A DNA stretch of 64,000 nucleotides from Diadophis punctatus similis. Lineage: Eukaryota > Chordata > Lepidosauria > Squamata > Dipsadidae. Each line of letters begins with the position of its first letter. Position 1 is the stretch's first letter. The stretch lies in assembly GCA_023053685.1 (NCBI GenBank), contig JALIGW010000002.1:164068534-164132533 (forward strand), written 5' to 3'. Of this stretch, positions 1 through 10,119 are shown in pieces. The translations under genes and the position numbers were made by a program. The notes beneath the pieces are model-generated. The model saw nothing but the letters and a program-made list of their open reading frames with translations. It ran no database searches and was not told where the DNA came from.

Positions 1-65
1 CCATCTGATTTAGCAACAGAAATGGTGGGTTCAATTAATAAGTCATAGGTCGAGGATTACCCGTA
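1..65 (-). mobile_element. Tigger-like MITE, terminal fragment
   Basis: The stretch reads like the reverse complement of the first 60 bases of the MITE at 3291-3684 (shared AGCAACAGAAAT-like segment, then GTCGAGGATTACCCGTA against GTCGAGGACTACCTGTA). It is cut by the window edge, so the element continues upstream. Pogo/Tigger elements move by a DDE transposase supplied in trans and duplicate TA. Confidence 0.6.
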
Positions 66-713
66 TGAGATTTGAATTTGCCTTGTCCACACTTTTGTTA
101 ATTTCGTGGCAAAACCAATGGTAAAGGAACAATAGAAAAGAGATTCAGACTGTTGGGAAGCTGCTTTTTGGGCATTTTTACGTTGTCCAGCTGGTGGGAG
201 TGGTAGCCAGCTCAAGAAAGGGGAGGTGAGGACACCTGCACTGTGCTGGCACATCGAAGTACAAAAGGGAGCGAAGGCATTTGGGAGGGCCAAAATTGAT
301 TAGACAATCCCATTTTGATCTTCAGTTCCAAGAGGGATCATGATGGTCCTAAAAGGTTTACATGATAGATGGAGATGACTTAATTTTCTTCTCCTGGTAC
401 ACAAAGAGAGGAGGTGAGCAGTTTCTTTAGGTTACAAGTCGTATAAGTGCTGGATGTTGATCTGGAAAAAAAAAGAGCTATGGCCCCATGAGTCCCGTCC
501 CATCCCCCATCCACCCCCAAAAAAATTCCAATGTGGACCAGGACTTGGTTGGAGTCCGAAAGCTGTCATGAAACCAATCTGTCTTTGCAGGGTCCCAGAC
601 TGTCAGCTCCCAACACAGGCATGCCTAACCTACAACTCTACCTTCAAAGAAGCATCTTCTTAAGTGGGAAATGTTGCTGATTACATAGGCAGAAAGGGAA
701 GTTCAACCCTTCC
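66..713. other. Unannotated stretch
   Basis: No repeat or coding signal recognised. The short open frames here have no recognisable domain. Confidence 0.5.
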
Positions 714-1089
714 TTTTTATTTTATTTATTTTATTTATTTATTTATTTTTGTCAAGTACATGTTGTTAATATACATAGATATAACATTGTTTAAATACAT
801 AAGATGGGTACTGATAAGAGGGAACATTAGGACAGGGACGGTAGGCACACTAGTGCACTTATGCACGCTCCTTACTGACCTCTTAGGAATCGGGTGAGGT
901 CAACAGTGGACAGTCTGAGGGTAAAATTTTGGGGGTTTGATGACGAAACCACAGAGTCAGGTAGTGAGTTCCAGGCATTTACCACTCTGTTGCTAAAGTC
1001 GTATTTTCTACAGTCAAGTTTGGAGTGGTTCACTTTGAGTTTGTATCTGTTGTGTGCTCGTGTATTGTTGTGGCTGAAGCTGAAGTAGT
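714..1089 (-). mobile_element. CR1/L3-like LINE, 3' end of ORF2 plus tail
   Basis: Read on the minus strand, the segment encodes a decayed ORF2 C-terminus with the pattern 'FSNRVVNAWNSLPD', typical of CR1/L2/L3 reverse-transcriptase proteins. A short 3' UTR and an (AAATA)/(AAAT) tail follow, seen on the plus strand as TTTAT/TTTA at about 714-748. The copy is 5'-truncated. The hAT MITE at 1101 lies at or just beyond the truncation point. A sister copy of the same 3' region is at 25684-25925. Assignment to L3 rather than L2 is tentative. Confidence 0.7.
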
Positions 1090-1100
1090 TGTTTCTAGAT

Positions 1101-1235
1101 CAGGGGTCCCCAAACTTGGCAACTTTAAGACTTGTGGACTTCAACTCCCAGAATTCTTCAGCCAGCTATGCTCGCTGGAGAATTCTGGGAGTTGAAGTCC
1201 ACAAGTCTTAAAGTTGCCAAGTTTGAAGACCTCTG
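1101..1235. mobile_element. Palindromic hAT MITE, 135 bp
   Basis: It starts CAGGGGTCCCC and ends GACCTCTG, with 8-bp flanks TTCTAGAT/TTCTAGAG (7 of 8 match), as expected of hAT. The whole element is a near-perfect palindrome: the arm ending in TTCAACTCCCAGAATTC folds back on itself around 1165. It is non-coding. Relatives are at 8589, 13184 and 13777. Confidence 0.85.
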
Positions 1236-1243
1236 TTCTAGAG

Positions 1244-2085
1244 GAAAAAGCTTTTGTCTGCTTTCAACTGGGAGTCATCACTGATGGAAAGGAAGGAAAG
1301 CAAAATGTTTGCTAGGCTGGGAAAGCTGAGACTATCTCACTTCAGCCTCTGACTTAAGTTTGGAATTTCCAGAAAACCAAACAGGAAGTTACAGGAAAGA
1401 CCGAATCGAAAAGGAATTTCTGATTCAAAGGAACTGTCAGGTACTGTTGCAATGGTTCATGAAAGCTCTTGTCTTTTAATGCAATTGGTTAGTCAGAAAA
1501 GGTGTTACCAGACTCCTCTTGGATTATTGTGATTATTAATTATTATTATTATTATTTATATCCTGCTTTTTGTTACCATAATCTTACATGGCTCTCCTCC
1601 TACAATGTCTACAGTTAGACAAACAAAGGAAAATGCCTACTTAGCATTGCGCCAAGGTCTTTCATTACTTTTTGTGTGTTGGTTAAGCTTTTTTTTTTAA
1701 TTGCCTCTGATCTTTATTTAATATATGCAAGACTGGTTATTGTATGTTTGCATTTTAGAACCTCTTTGCAGAAGAATCTCCGTTTATTAGTTTATTAGTC
1801 AATCATTTCATCCTGTGATCTGCCATAAATTTATATTTTCTTCGTAGCAATCTATGAGAGACTCCTTTAAAAGGTGTTCTCTGTAACTTTACTATATTTT
1901 AATTTCTTCCACTATTGTTTTTTTACATACAACATCTAAAGTTCAAAGATAATTTTATATTCTTTTTTTTTAATTTAATAACGTTTTATTTTATCTATAC
2001 CTTGTATTTTATTTATGTATGTATATATTTTATCTATACTTTGCGGTGATCTAACACTGCCCGCCCCCAGAGAAAAGAGCTGGTT
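1244..2085. other. Unannotated AT-rich stretch
   Basis: AT-rich sequence with a short (ATT)n run at about 1534-1558. No element or gene recognised. Confidence 0.5.
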
Positions 2086-2308
2086 AGCAATAGCAATAGC
2101 ACTTAGACTTATATACCGCTTCATAGTGCTTTACAGCCCTCTCTAAGCGGTTTACAGAGTTCAGCATATTGCCCCCAACAATCTGGGTCCTCATTTTACC
2201 CACCTCGGAAGGATGGAAGGCTAAGTCAACCTTGAGCCGGTGAGATTTGAACAGCTGGACTGCTGAACTGCAGTGCTGCACTTTAACCACTGCACCACCT
2301 TGGCTCCT
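2086..2308 (-). mobile_element. tRNA-derived squamate SINE, family A
   Basis: On the minus strand the copy begins AGGAGCCAAGGTGGTGCAG (tRNA-like head, A-box region). It has a B-box-like TTCAAATCTC segment, a conserved body (GTAAAATGAGGACCCAGA, then AAACCGCTTAGAGAGGGC) and ends in a TATTGC-repeat tail. Pol III would transcribe it; a LINE reverse transcriptase mobilises it. The 3' body resembles the Bov-B/Sauria-type end known in squamates. Other copies: 14589, 28207, 33954, 35079 and 62561. Confidence 0.85.
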
Positions 2309-2400
2309 CCTACTCGGTTTCCTAGTAATACACCCCAAAGTTATAGGGGCTAAAGTGGTGGAGCTAGAGAATTTAATTGTTTTGATCATCTTTTCTCCTT

Positions 2401-2536
2401 CTGTTGGCCAAGGAGCTCTTGCCTCATAATTAGGAAGTTGTGAGTTCGATCCTAGGTAGAGGCAGATGTAGGATCTCCCACTTGGACAGGGGGTTGGACT
2501 AGATGACCTGCAAGGTCCCTTCTGTTAATGTGTTAA
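2401..2536 (+). mobile_element. tRNA-derived SINE, family C
   Basis: The head carries AGCTCTTGCCTCATAAT and a B-box-like GAGTTCGATCCTA. The 3' half has GGGTTGGACTAGATGACCTG, a CR1-related 3' end widely used by reptile SINEs. It is a degenerate copy; the better copy is at 7838-7984. Confidence 0.7.
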
Positions 2537-2539
2537 ATA

Positions 2540-3288
2540 AGGCAACTAGGCTGTGGGCTCATGTCTGACTACCAGGTTAGGGATAAAGAGGACGACTCCA
2601 GGTTAAGGTATCCCTCTGGAAGATAGGTGGTTGACAGTATTATCAGGAAACCAGGTAACTGAGCCCAGTGTAAAACCCGAGAGTTAATAATCCCAATTAC
2701 TCAGTTATTATTATTCATTTTTCCTAAGTAATACCAACTATTTATTTAGGGGAGTACAGTTGTAGGAAATTATGCACAAGATTTTTGCTGGGGGACAGTC
2801 AAGCATGTACGCATACCCTTTCCTACTACATTATCCCAGCTTCATTAATAAAATTATTGGGGCAGGGGGAGGAATTATCCTTGCTTCCTTTGGGTTTAAA
2901 ACAGGGATACATAAAATGCTGAAGGGTTGGGCTGGAACGTTGTTTTTTTTGGTTCTTTGCTCCCTTACAAAACTCTGGAGTCTGTGGGCTGGTTCAGATC
3001 GCCTTGGGAACCAGCTTAACCAGTATTGGCTCTAAGGCTCAGTGTTTCCGGGCAGTGAGTCACAAGGTCTACCCTTGCAGGGCCAGCTCTGTTTGCTCAC
3101 AATCAAATGAGAGATCGAGAGACACAGGAGCAGCTAGCCTTGCTGGCAACGATGGGTGCTGTGGAAAAAGCATCTGGAAAGGTCCAGATGTTGTAGCGTG
3201 ACACCTTGAATAGGGTCAAATTAGAAGGGCCGAAGTCTCCAGGGAGACATGATGTTTGCTTGAAGTCTGTTAGTTGCCTCCTATCAAA
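2540..3288. other. Unannotated stretch
   Basis: Nothing recognised. Short open frames (for example 2772-3035) have no domain signature. Confidence 0.5.
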
Positions 3289-3290
3289 TA

Positions 3291-3684
3291 CAGGCAGTCC
3301 TCGGGTTACGACCACCATTGAGCCCAAAATTTCTGTTGTTAAGTGAGACATTTGTTATGTGAATTTTGCCCCGTTTTATCACCTTTCTCGCCTCAGTTGT
3401 TAAGTGAATCACTGCAGTTGGTAAGTTAGTAAGCCCCAGTTGTTATGTGAATTTGGCTTCCCTATTGACTTTGCTGGTCAGAAGGTCATAAAAAGGGGAT
3501 CCCATGATCCCAGGAACACAGCAATGGTCATAAATATGGACCAGCTGCCAAGCATCCGAATTTTGATCATGGGGAATGCTGGAACGGTCGTAACTGTGAA
3601 AAAACGGTCATAAGTCACTTTTTCAGTGGCGTTGTAACTTTGAAACGGTCACTAAGTGAACCATTGCAAGTCGAGGACTACCTG
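3291..3684 (+). mobile_element. Tigger/pogo-like MITE, 394 bp, with TA duplication
   Basis: The ends are CAGGCAGTCCTCGGGTTACG and the inverse CAAGTCGAGGACTACCTG, flanked on both sides by TA (3289-3290 and 3685-3686). The interior is full of TTGTTAAGTGAAT-type short repeats and has no transposase. Inverted ends starting CAGGNAGTCC with TA duplication are the hallmark of the TcMar-Tigger group. Confidence 0.85.
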
Positions 3685-3789
3685 TACATGCCCCTTCTCT
3701 TCGGGCAAAGCCCACTTGCTTTGAATCAGGCAGGGAGTAGGAGAAGCGGCATTATCTCCACCTTTGCAAAACGGCAATAACAACCTATT

Positions 3790-4335
3790 GATGGAGGCAG
3801 GTGAGGTTCTTTGGAGCGGATTTCCCCCCTCCCCAAGATCGTATCCCACAAAAGAACCGCAACCCCCCAAGGCTGCGAGGGATTGTGAGGGACGGAGCCA
3901 GGAAGTGGCAGCCCAGCTGTTGCGAGACACTGTTGCGTTCTGAAGCAACACCGCCTTGCAAAACGTCGCGGTGCTGCCGACGAACTCGCGGGTGACTAGC
4001 GGGGCGGAGTTGGGTTTGCTCTGAGCTGGGAAATTCACAAATTATACCCAATGCAACTGCAATCCACGCCACGCGTTGCCCAAGCTGACGACTCCCGTAT
4101 CGGGGAGGGAAGGAGGGAGGGCCGCCTCGCCTTGCAGGATCAAAGGATTCCGGAGCAGCAGGGAGGCCGCCTTTCGTACCGCACGCAGAGGAAGTACAAA
4201 GGCAACGCATTATTACTATTTTGAAATAATAACAGCGTTCGGAAGCGCCAACGATGTTTCTCCTGCCCCTTCCTCAAGCGCGCGTTGATTGCAGATTTTG
4301 GACCAATATATAAGGTGCCCATAAAGCTGAGCAGC
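3790..4335. promoter_or_regulatory. CpG island, candidate promoter
   Basis: By hand count about 40 CpG dinucleotides fall within roughly 545 bases, close to expectation for its GC content, whereas the surrounding DNA is CpG-poor. No terminal repeats or target duplications bound it, so unlike the other GC-rich blocks it is not an obvious MITE. It ends directly at a CCAAT/TATA pair and a CTCF-like motif. A 128-aa minus-strand frame (4038-3652) and a 141-aa one (4210-3785) cross it but look like chance frames in GC-rich DNA. It may be the 5' end of a gene or lncRNA lying mostly outside recognisable coding sequence. Confidence 0.5.
4303..4313 (+). promoter_or_regulatory. CCAAT and TATA-box pair at CpG island edge
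   Basis: CCAATATATAAGG gives a CCAAT box at 4303-4307 directly overlapping a TATATAA box at 4307-4313. If used, initiation would fall near 4335-4345 with transcription to the right. The overlap is unusual, as CCAAT normally lies 50-100 bases upstream of the start, so only the TATA element may matter. Confidence 0.35.
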
Positions 4336-4345
4336 GCAAGTCAGC

Positions 4346-4360
4346 AGCGCCCTCTGCTGT
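4346..4360 (-). promoter_or_regulatory. CTCF-like binding motif
   Basis: AGCGCCCTCTGCTGT is the reverse complement of ACAGCAGAGGGCGCT, which differs from the vertebrate CTCF core CCAGCAGGGGGCGCT at two positions. The AGAGGGCGC variant is common in known sites. It lies at the downstream edge of the CpG island, a usual place for CTCF. Confidence 0.5.
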
Positions 4361-4364
4361 TCCA

Positions 4365-4812
4365 AGGGTGCCTTTGCAGAATTCCTTCAATTACAGAAAT
4401 AAATATATGAGAAGAGAATCCCACCCAGTTTCCTTCACAGATATCATTATACCTACGATGAATGCATGCATCCGAATTTGTATTTTTTTCAGGGACCTTT
4501 CTACCCCCCCCCCTCTCTCCTGTCCTTTCTTTTCTCCACACACACCCCGCCAGAAAACAAAACTCTGTTCCATTCACTGTTCTTTCTCTTTCCTCTTCCC
4601 CTGCTCTCCAGCCCACTCTTTTGACTTTATCGTCAATTTGTCTGGGTGCCCTCTCCACTTTTCTTGGAAATTTTCTTGGCTATTATTTTTCTGACCGATA
4701 CAGATTTGTAGCATGCTGCTGTCACCTAAAGAGTTGACGGTAGTGTCAGGCATATGTGCCGATTGGATTCGTGTGTTGTGCTAAAACTTTGGCTTACATT
4801 TTAATGAGCAAG
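4365..4812. other. Unannotated, with pyrimidine tract
   Basis: A C/T-rich run at about 4570-4612 ends in CTCTCCAG and would serve as a splice acceptor. No coding exon follows that I can recognise. Confidence 0.3.
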
Positions 4813-4816
4813 GGTA

Positions 4817-5413
4817 TGTTGGAAGAAATGTCCATCTGGGTTCAGTTCCAAGTGGGAAGAAAGACACTGGAAACATGGAGACTGCTTGGAAAGATGGTTT
4901 AATGGTGGACAGGACCACATGGTTTGAGGTCCAGGGCAAAAAGAGCACATGGGTGAGAGAGGGAGAGATAGATTTATACCCTCTCTTGGGTCCCGCCTTG
5001 GAGCTTCCTGTTCCTGTGTAAGAAATGTACTCTGATTGGTTGTCAGACTCCCATGGGGCCGTGCAGGGGTAACTTTATAGGTTGTCTTGAGTCCCAGGCC
5101 TGGTTGAATCTTGCTGGGTGATGATGTAATGAAGGGACTTTGGGCAATTCCTATTATGGCTTAATGGCTTTGTCCTGGTTTGGATCTTTAGTGAGGGCTA
5201 ATCCTATCGCCCTGGAGCTGAAGGTCTTTTGTGTTGTAGATAAACTGCCCCAGTCTTTTGTCTTGTAGATAACCAAAATATCTGAACTGGGAACTGGGGC
5301 TGAGTTTCTGTCTTCAGATTTCTATTTCTCTTTTAGGGGAAATATTCTGCCTTTTTAATATTTCCTAGAATATTTCATTATTCTAGAGGTGGGGTGGGTG
5401 CTAACTTCCTACA
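4817..5413 (-). mobile_element. Solo LTR of an endogenous retrovirus, 597 bp
   Basis: On the minus strand the element begins TGTAGGAAG and ends CTTCCAACA, short inverted LTR ends with TG...CA. It is flanked by the 4-bp duplication GGTA (4813-4816, 5414-5417), as for gammaretrovirus-like integrases. It carries a CCAAT box (minus-strand ACCAATCAGA, 5040-5031), a TATA box (GGTATAAATC near 4980) and an ATTAAA poly(A)-like signal near 4900. No gag, pol or env sequence adjoins, so it is probably the product of LTR-LTR recombination. A diverged relative in the other orientation starts at 29405. Confidence 0.85.
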
Positions 5414-5417
5414 GGTA

Positions 5418-6327
5418 TGTGACTGTAACTACCGTGACTTATTGTTATGAATGAGTCTTAATCAATAGCTGTAGAGCGTCAAAGTCATGGGAAGTAATGG
5501 TACCATTCTGTAATACGCTGGTCAGACCACCCTTTTGGTTGAAGGAAAGGTAGGCTAGGCTTTGAGAGTGGAATAATGTTAAACTGCTCTAGAGGTTTCT
5601 AATCCATTGCTCCATATTGGTTTTCAATTGGATATGTTCTTTTTTCTACTCATCTTATATTGGCTAGGCAAATATTGGTGTCTTGTCTGTACATTTACTT
5701 AAGAGTCACCTGACCTATGGATGTGAGAGTTCCCCAACTAAAGTAATTATCTATAAACTATTTTTGTATCAAATCCATACACCTACCTAGCTCACTAAAT
5801 GCAACTCTGGACAGTGCACAATTTCTGCTTCTGTACAACTTGCAAGCTTACTCTATTTATTAAATTAAATCGATATTGTTAAGATAAGAAAGATAAATTG
5901 TAGAGGTAATGAATCTTTTCTCCCGGAATCCAATTCTTGACAAAATAAAACGCGAGTATAAAGTCTAAGAATAATAAAATATTTATTTCGGTACAAAAGA
6001 AATATAAAAACCTAAATCTTAATGATTACATTTTGGCAGCTCAAATATGCGTCCTTCTTAATGAAGGACTAGCAATAGAATGAAAATGGAGGAATATAAA
6101 GGAATTTCACTTCTGCGCAGATCACACCTCATGTGACAGCTTCACTTTGCTAAGAACCTCTGGGTCATAATGTCTGACATATGAATACATATGAGTACAG
6201 CTGACAATCAGAAAATCACCCTGTGACAGATATTTTATGTTGGATTTGCACAACGCACTAAGCTGAAATAGAGTGGGCTTGTTTCTGATTCGGGGTTGTG
6301 TGACTATCATTAGTGAGAAACTATATC
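5418..6327. other. Unannotated stretch
   Basis: No gene or repeat recognised. Confidence 0.5.
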
Positions 6328-6335
6328 ACCTAGAT

Positions 6336-6471
6336 CAGGGCTGTCAAAGTCCCGGCCCATGGGCCGAATGCGTCACACGCTGGCCATGGCCACGTCCGGT
6401 TTAGCGAAGGCGGGAAAATGTCCCGATATGTCACATGACGTCACCATGACGACGTGAGTTTGACACCCTTG
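6336..6471. mobile_element. hAT MITE, 136 bp
   Basis: The ends CAGGGCTGTCAAAGTC and GAGTTTGACACCCTTG are inverted. The 8-bp target duplication ACCTAGAT is perfect (6328-6335, 6472-6479). Non-coding. The same end type bounds the elements at 31553 and 53512. Confidence 0.9.
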
Positions 6472-6479
6472 ACCTAGAT

Positions 6480-7034
6480 AGTTCTTAATATTTGTTCTTC
6501 CCAATTTATCCAAACCTGTTTTTAAAGGAAGTGAGATTTTGTGTTCAAACAGAAGTAACTTGCAATTCAGGGTCTTAATTTTGTCCAGCTGCTTTTTAGT
6601 TATACGTTGGATGGAGTCAGGATTCATGAAACAGCATGGAGGAGATAGAACATGTGAAATGGAGGCAATCTAGGATAGTCAGTAGAACCTGTGCACCATC
6701 CCTTTGTGTGCCTTACATATAAATTGTATGTATACAGGCTGGCTTGTGCAACCAAACCCTGCACAAAATTAGTATCTTTTTAAAAAAATTAAAATCAGCT
6801 ATCCTTTGAGAATCCTGGCATTGTGAAATGTACAATATTTATTTCTCAATTAAGAACTCACTATGATACCCATTAAGGCCATTATGAAGTTAGGTTTGTC
6901 ATTAGACCAATCAGATTCACTCAGATTTTCATCTGACTCATATGCAGAGCCTGGATACCCACTGACCAGTTCATAAAGAGCAGCATGTTTTCCTTCAAAT
7001 GAGGCATATAATCCTCCCATCAAAGTCTGAATGG

Positions 7035-7036
<2 letters not shown>
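6480..7036. other. Unannotated stretch
   Basis: No repeat or coding signal recognised up to the CA tract. Confidence 0.5.

Positions 7037-7108
<72 letters not shown>
7037..7108. repeat. (CA)36 microsatellite
   Basis: Uninterrupted AC dinucleotide run of about 72 bases, likely polymorphic. Confidence 0.98.
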
Positions 7109-7111
<3 letters not shown>

Positions 7112-7630
7112 TGTTGGTGCTGAGTCATGGTTTTGTCAGCAGAGATTAGCTGGATTTATCTGACTCTCTGTTTTGTAACAAGTCATCAAGACCATTCGGA
7201 TACATCTAGTGCACAACTACACACATGCACATTTTTCATTTGTTTGTTTCATTGCAAGGCCAAAATGTGCAACATTTTATTTTTCCATATCAATTCAGTT
7301 CAAATGAATAATTGTGAAGCAAGTTTACTAATAATCATAATGTTTCAAAAAACAAGTTTTAAGCTTTATTGACACAGAAATTTTCACCGGAGGGATTAAG
7401 TGCTGCCTATTATCCATTCTGCAATGATGGGACTGTTGAGAATGAGAGGAGGAATTTCAACAGTAAGATTCAACCATAGGCATACTGTCAAATACCGAGA
7501 AGACTATTCCATACGATTCCTTGCAATCCCAAAAGGATTCCATCTTTCATTTATTAAGCTAGATTGGGACACCCAATATATGATTGTACAGATGCGTGAA
7601 ATTCTTCAAGTTAAGTGAAAAACTATGATT
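7109..7630. other. Unannotated stretch
   Basis: Two frames of 81 and 72 aa (7127-7372, 7400-7618) have no recognisable features. Nothing else seen. Confidence 0.5.
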
Positions 7631-7636
7631 TTATTG

Positions 7637-7740
7637 GGGCCCATCTCCCTCACGGAGTGACCCTGGGTGGTATACAAGTAGGCATAAAAACATAAAAGCT
7701 GTATATAAATAGGCAGTTAAAAATAAAATAATTAAAATTC
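7637..7740 (-). mobile_element. CR1/L2-type LINE, 3'-end fragment
   Basis: On the minus strand it contains a decayed version of the stem-loop seen at the end of the intact LINE at 55634-59040 (there GCCGCCCTGAGTC...GGGCGGC), here ACCACCCAGGGTCAC...GGGCCCC followed by AATAAAA. A strongly 5'-truncated old copy. Confidence 0.55.
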
Positions 7741-7837
7741 ACAGTTAAAAAGGCAGGGGAGGGGTTTCAGGGCACTAAGCAGCCCTGTGGTTTCATGTAC
7801 ATATCCCAAATATGTGGGCCCCAAGCAAGTGTACTTA

Positions 7838-7984
7838 GCTGCTGTGGCCTAGAGGTAGAGCTCTTGCCTCACAATCAGGAGGTTGTGAGTTTGATCCTAG
7901 GTAGAGGCAGATGTAAGGGTCTCCTGCTTGGGCAAGGGGTTGGACTAGATGACCTGCAAGGTCCCTTCCGACTCTGTTAACTGT
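7838..7984 (+). mobile_element. tRNA-derived SINE, family C
   Basis: The tRNA-like head has an A-box (TGGCCTAGAGGTAGAGC) and B-box (GAGTTTGATCCTAG), then the CR1-like 3' end GGGTTGGACTAGATGACCTG and GGTCCCTTCCGACTCTGTTA. It is near full length (about 147 bp) and would be retrotransposed by CR1-type enzymes. Sister copy at 2401-2536. Confidence 0.85.
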
Positions 7985-8588
7985 TTAAAAAGTCAGCAGA
8001 GCCAGCTGCAAGCAACCAAGCTCCGAAAACACAAGGATTCCACAGCCACAATATTCCTATTTGGTTCCCTTATCTGTGCTAGCTTATTTTTTGTTAGTGA
8101 AAGAGTTATAAAATCTAAATAAAATGTGAGTGGCGCCTGCTAAGAAAGGTCTTTCTCTAGCTCTGATCTCTTAGGAAGCTAAGTTTCTTAATTTAGGTCA
8201 GAGGTACATACCGTAGGTTGAACCCCAGATGACAGTTGGCCTTCAAAAACAACAGGCATTGCCTCCTCAGTTACCACATTGTCATGTTTAATGTGAAAGA
8301 AGGTGAAAATATTAAAAATAGGAGGGGAAGCCAATTCAACACCTTAAAATAAAATGCAATTTAAATGGTTAATTTTATTTCCAATTAAAATGTAAATAAA
8401 ATGAAACCAGAAGTACTTCATTCAGAGTCTGCGGCCTTCATCTCCAAAAGAAATTATAGGTTTGAGAGGATCCCTGTACAATTTTTGATCAGGTTTGTTA
8501 ACCTTTGGAAAGCTGAGAAAATAAAAATGGATGTGTCTCGAGGGTCTTTCAGAGATCTTGTTTTTCTATTCCCATTGACTCTCTGGTT
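7985..8588. other. Unannotated stretch
   Basis: Nothing recognised. Confidence 0.5.
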
Positions 8589-8723
8589 CAGTGTTTCTCA
8601 ACCTTGGCAGTTTGAAGATGTGTGGACTTCAACTCCCAGAATTCCTCAGCCAGCAACGCTGGCTGGGGAATTCTGGGAGTTGAAGTCCACACATCTTCAA
8701 ACTGCCAAGGTTGAGAAACACTG
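8589..8723. mobile_element. Palindromic hAT MITE, 135 bp
   Basis: A near-perfect palindrome with ends CAGTGTTTCTCAACCTTGGC and GCCAAGGTTGAGAAACACTG and centre near 8656. The inner arm (TTCAACTCCCAGAATTC) is shared with 1101-1235 and 13184-13319. No clear 8-bp target duplication remains. Confidence 0.8.
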
Positions 8724-9597
8724 CTTATGGCTCCCTCTGAGGTGATAAAAGTGAACAGTTGTATCGGTTGCTGAGCCATGACCCCAAGAACAGTATTTCC
8801 AGGAATCCCCTTCTTATCTTCTAAGGGATTCCTGGGAAAACTGGACCCCGAGGACATAGTGAGATTGGGCTCCGATCTGGAATTTTCTCTTAATTCGTTC
8901 CTTCCCCTCTGCTGCACAATAAGTGTTTCCTTCAGTGTCTATTTCCACTGGGTGGCAGCAGTGAGAAGGTGATTTGGTAGAACCATAAGAGGCCACTGGT
9001 TCCCGGGGCTGTGATTTCTTTTTCGAAATATGAATGATTTGAGAAACCCTCCTCGGCCTCTGTTCAGAACAGGAGTCCGTTTGGGTCACCTGCTTTTTTT
9101 GCTCTTGTGAACTATACTTCCTCACAAGGCCAGCTGCCTTGCACTAGATCCCCCATGATGCCTGGCCAGAGAGAATGGGTTTCGGTAGTCGTAGCATTCT
9201 CTGCAATCTGTCATTTTCTCCACGCTGTTCTTCAACCTTGTGGAATTGTCACCTCCTGGATCACACCTGCCCGGATTCTTACCTCTGGCTGCTTGACTTG
9301 AACACGGGAGAGCAGGGCTGGTCCTTTTCTTTTCCGTGGCTTTGTTTCTCCCTTCCTGAGCTACAGTGCTTCATCTCAGACTCACAACTGACCAGAGATG
9401 CAGCACTGCACCTTGGGCTGGGAGACATCGAAGTCATAAAAGCATCCATCCTGGAAGCAGCTTTCTCTCACAAGAGCTGTCGCAGAGAGGTTAGGCAGTC
9501 ACCGAGAAGAAAAATAAGAGGGTTTGGAGCGACCTGCAGTTTCTAAATTTTCTAGTACCTTTTCCCCCCTACTACTTCTCCCCCACACACACACACT
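8724..9597. other. Unannotated stretch
   Basis: The 123-aa frame at 9175-9546 has no domain I recognise and no repeat signature. Its nature is open. Confidence 0.4.
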
Positions 9598-10031
9598 ATC
9601 ATACCCCTCCCATCCTGGACATAAATTGTTTCAACTCCTACCCTCAAAACGATGCTATAGAGCACTGCACACCAAGACAACTAGACACAAGAACAGTTTT
9701 CCCCCGAATGCCATCACTCTGCTAAACAAATAATTCCCTCACCACTGTCAAACTATTCACTAAGGCTGCATTATTATTACTATTAGTCTTCTCATCGTTC
9801 CTATCACCCATTTCCTCCCACTTATGACTGTATGACTGTAACTTGTTGCTTGTATCCTTACGATTTATATTAATATTGATTGTTTCCTGATTGCTTATTT
9901 GTACCCTATGACAATCATTAAGTGTTGCACCTCATGATTCTTGACAAATGTATCTTTTCTTTTATGTACACTGAGAGCATATGCACCAAAGACAAATTCC
10001 TTGTGTGTCCAATCACTCTTGGCCAATAAAG
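9598..10031 (+). mobile_element. Snake1-like CR1/L3 LINE, 3' end
   Basis: A decayed ORF2 C-terminus (frame near 9640-9730, 'LLPSKRCYRALHTKTTRHKN') is followed by a roughly 300-bp AT-rich 3' UTR ending CTTGGCCAATAAAGAATTCT. The copy is 5'-truncated. The end runs directly into an ATTCT array, the arrangement described for the snake Snake1 (L3) LINE, where the tail seeds microsatellites. This is the strongest marker of snake origin in the window. Confidence 0.85.
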
Positions 10032-10119
10032 AATTCTATTCTATTCTATTCTATTCTATTCTATTCTATTCTATTCTATTCTATTCTATTCTATTCTATT
10101 CTATTCTATTCTATTCTAT
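10032..10119 (+). repeat. (ATTCT)n microsatellite at LINE tail
   Basis: About 17 uninterrupted ATTCT units continue from the last bases of the L3 LINE, so the array probably grew from the retrotransposed tail. Confidence 0.97.
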
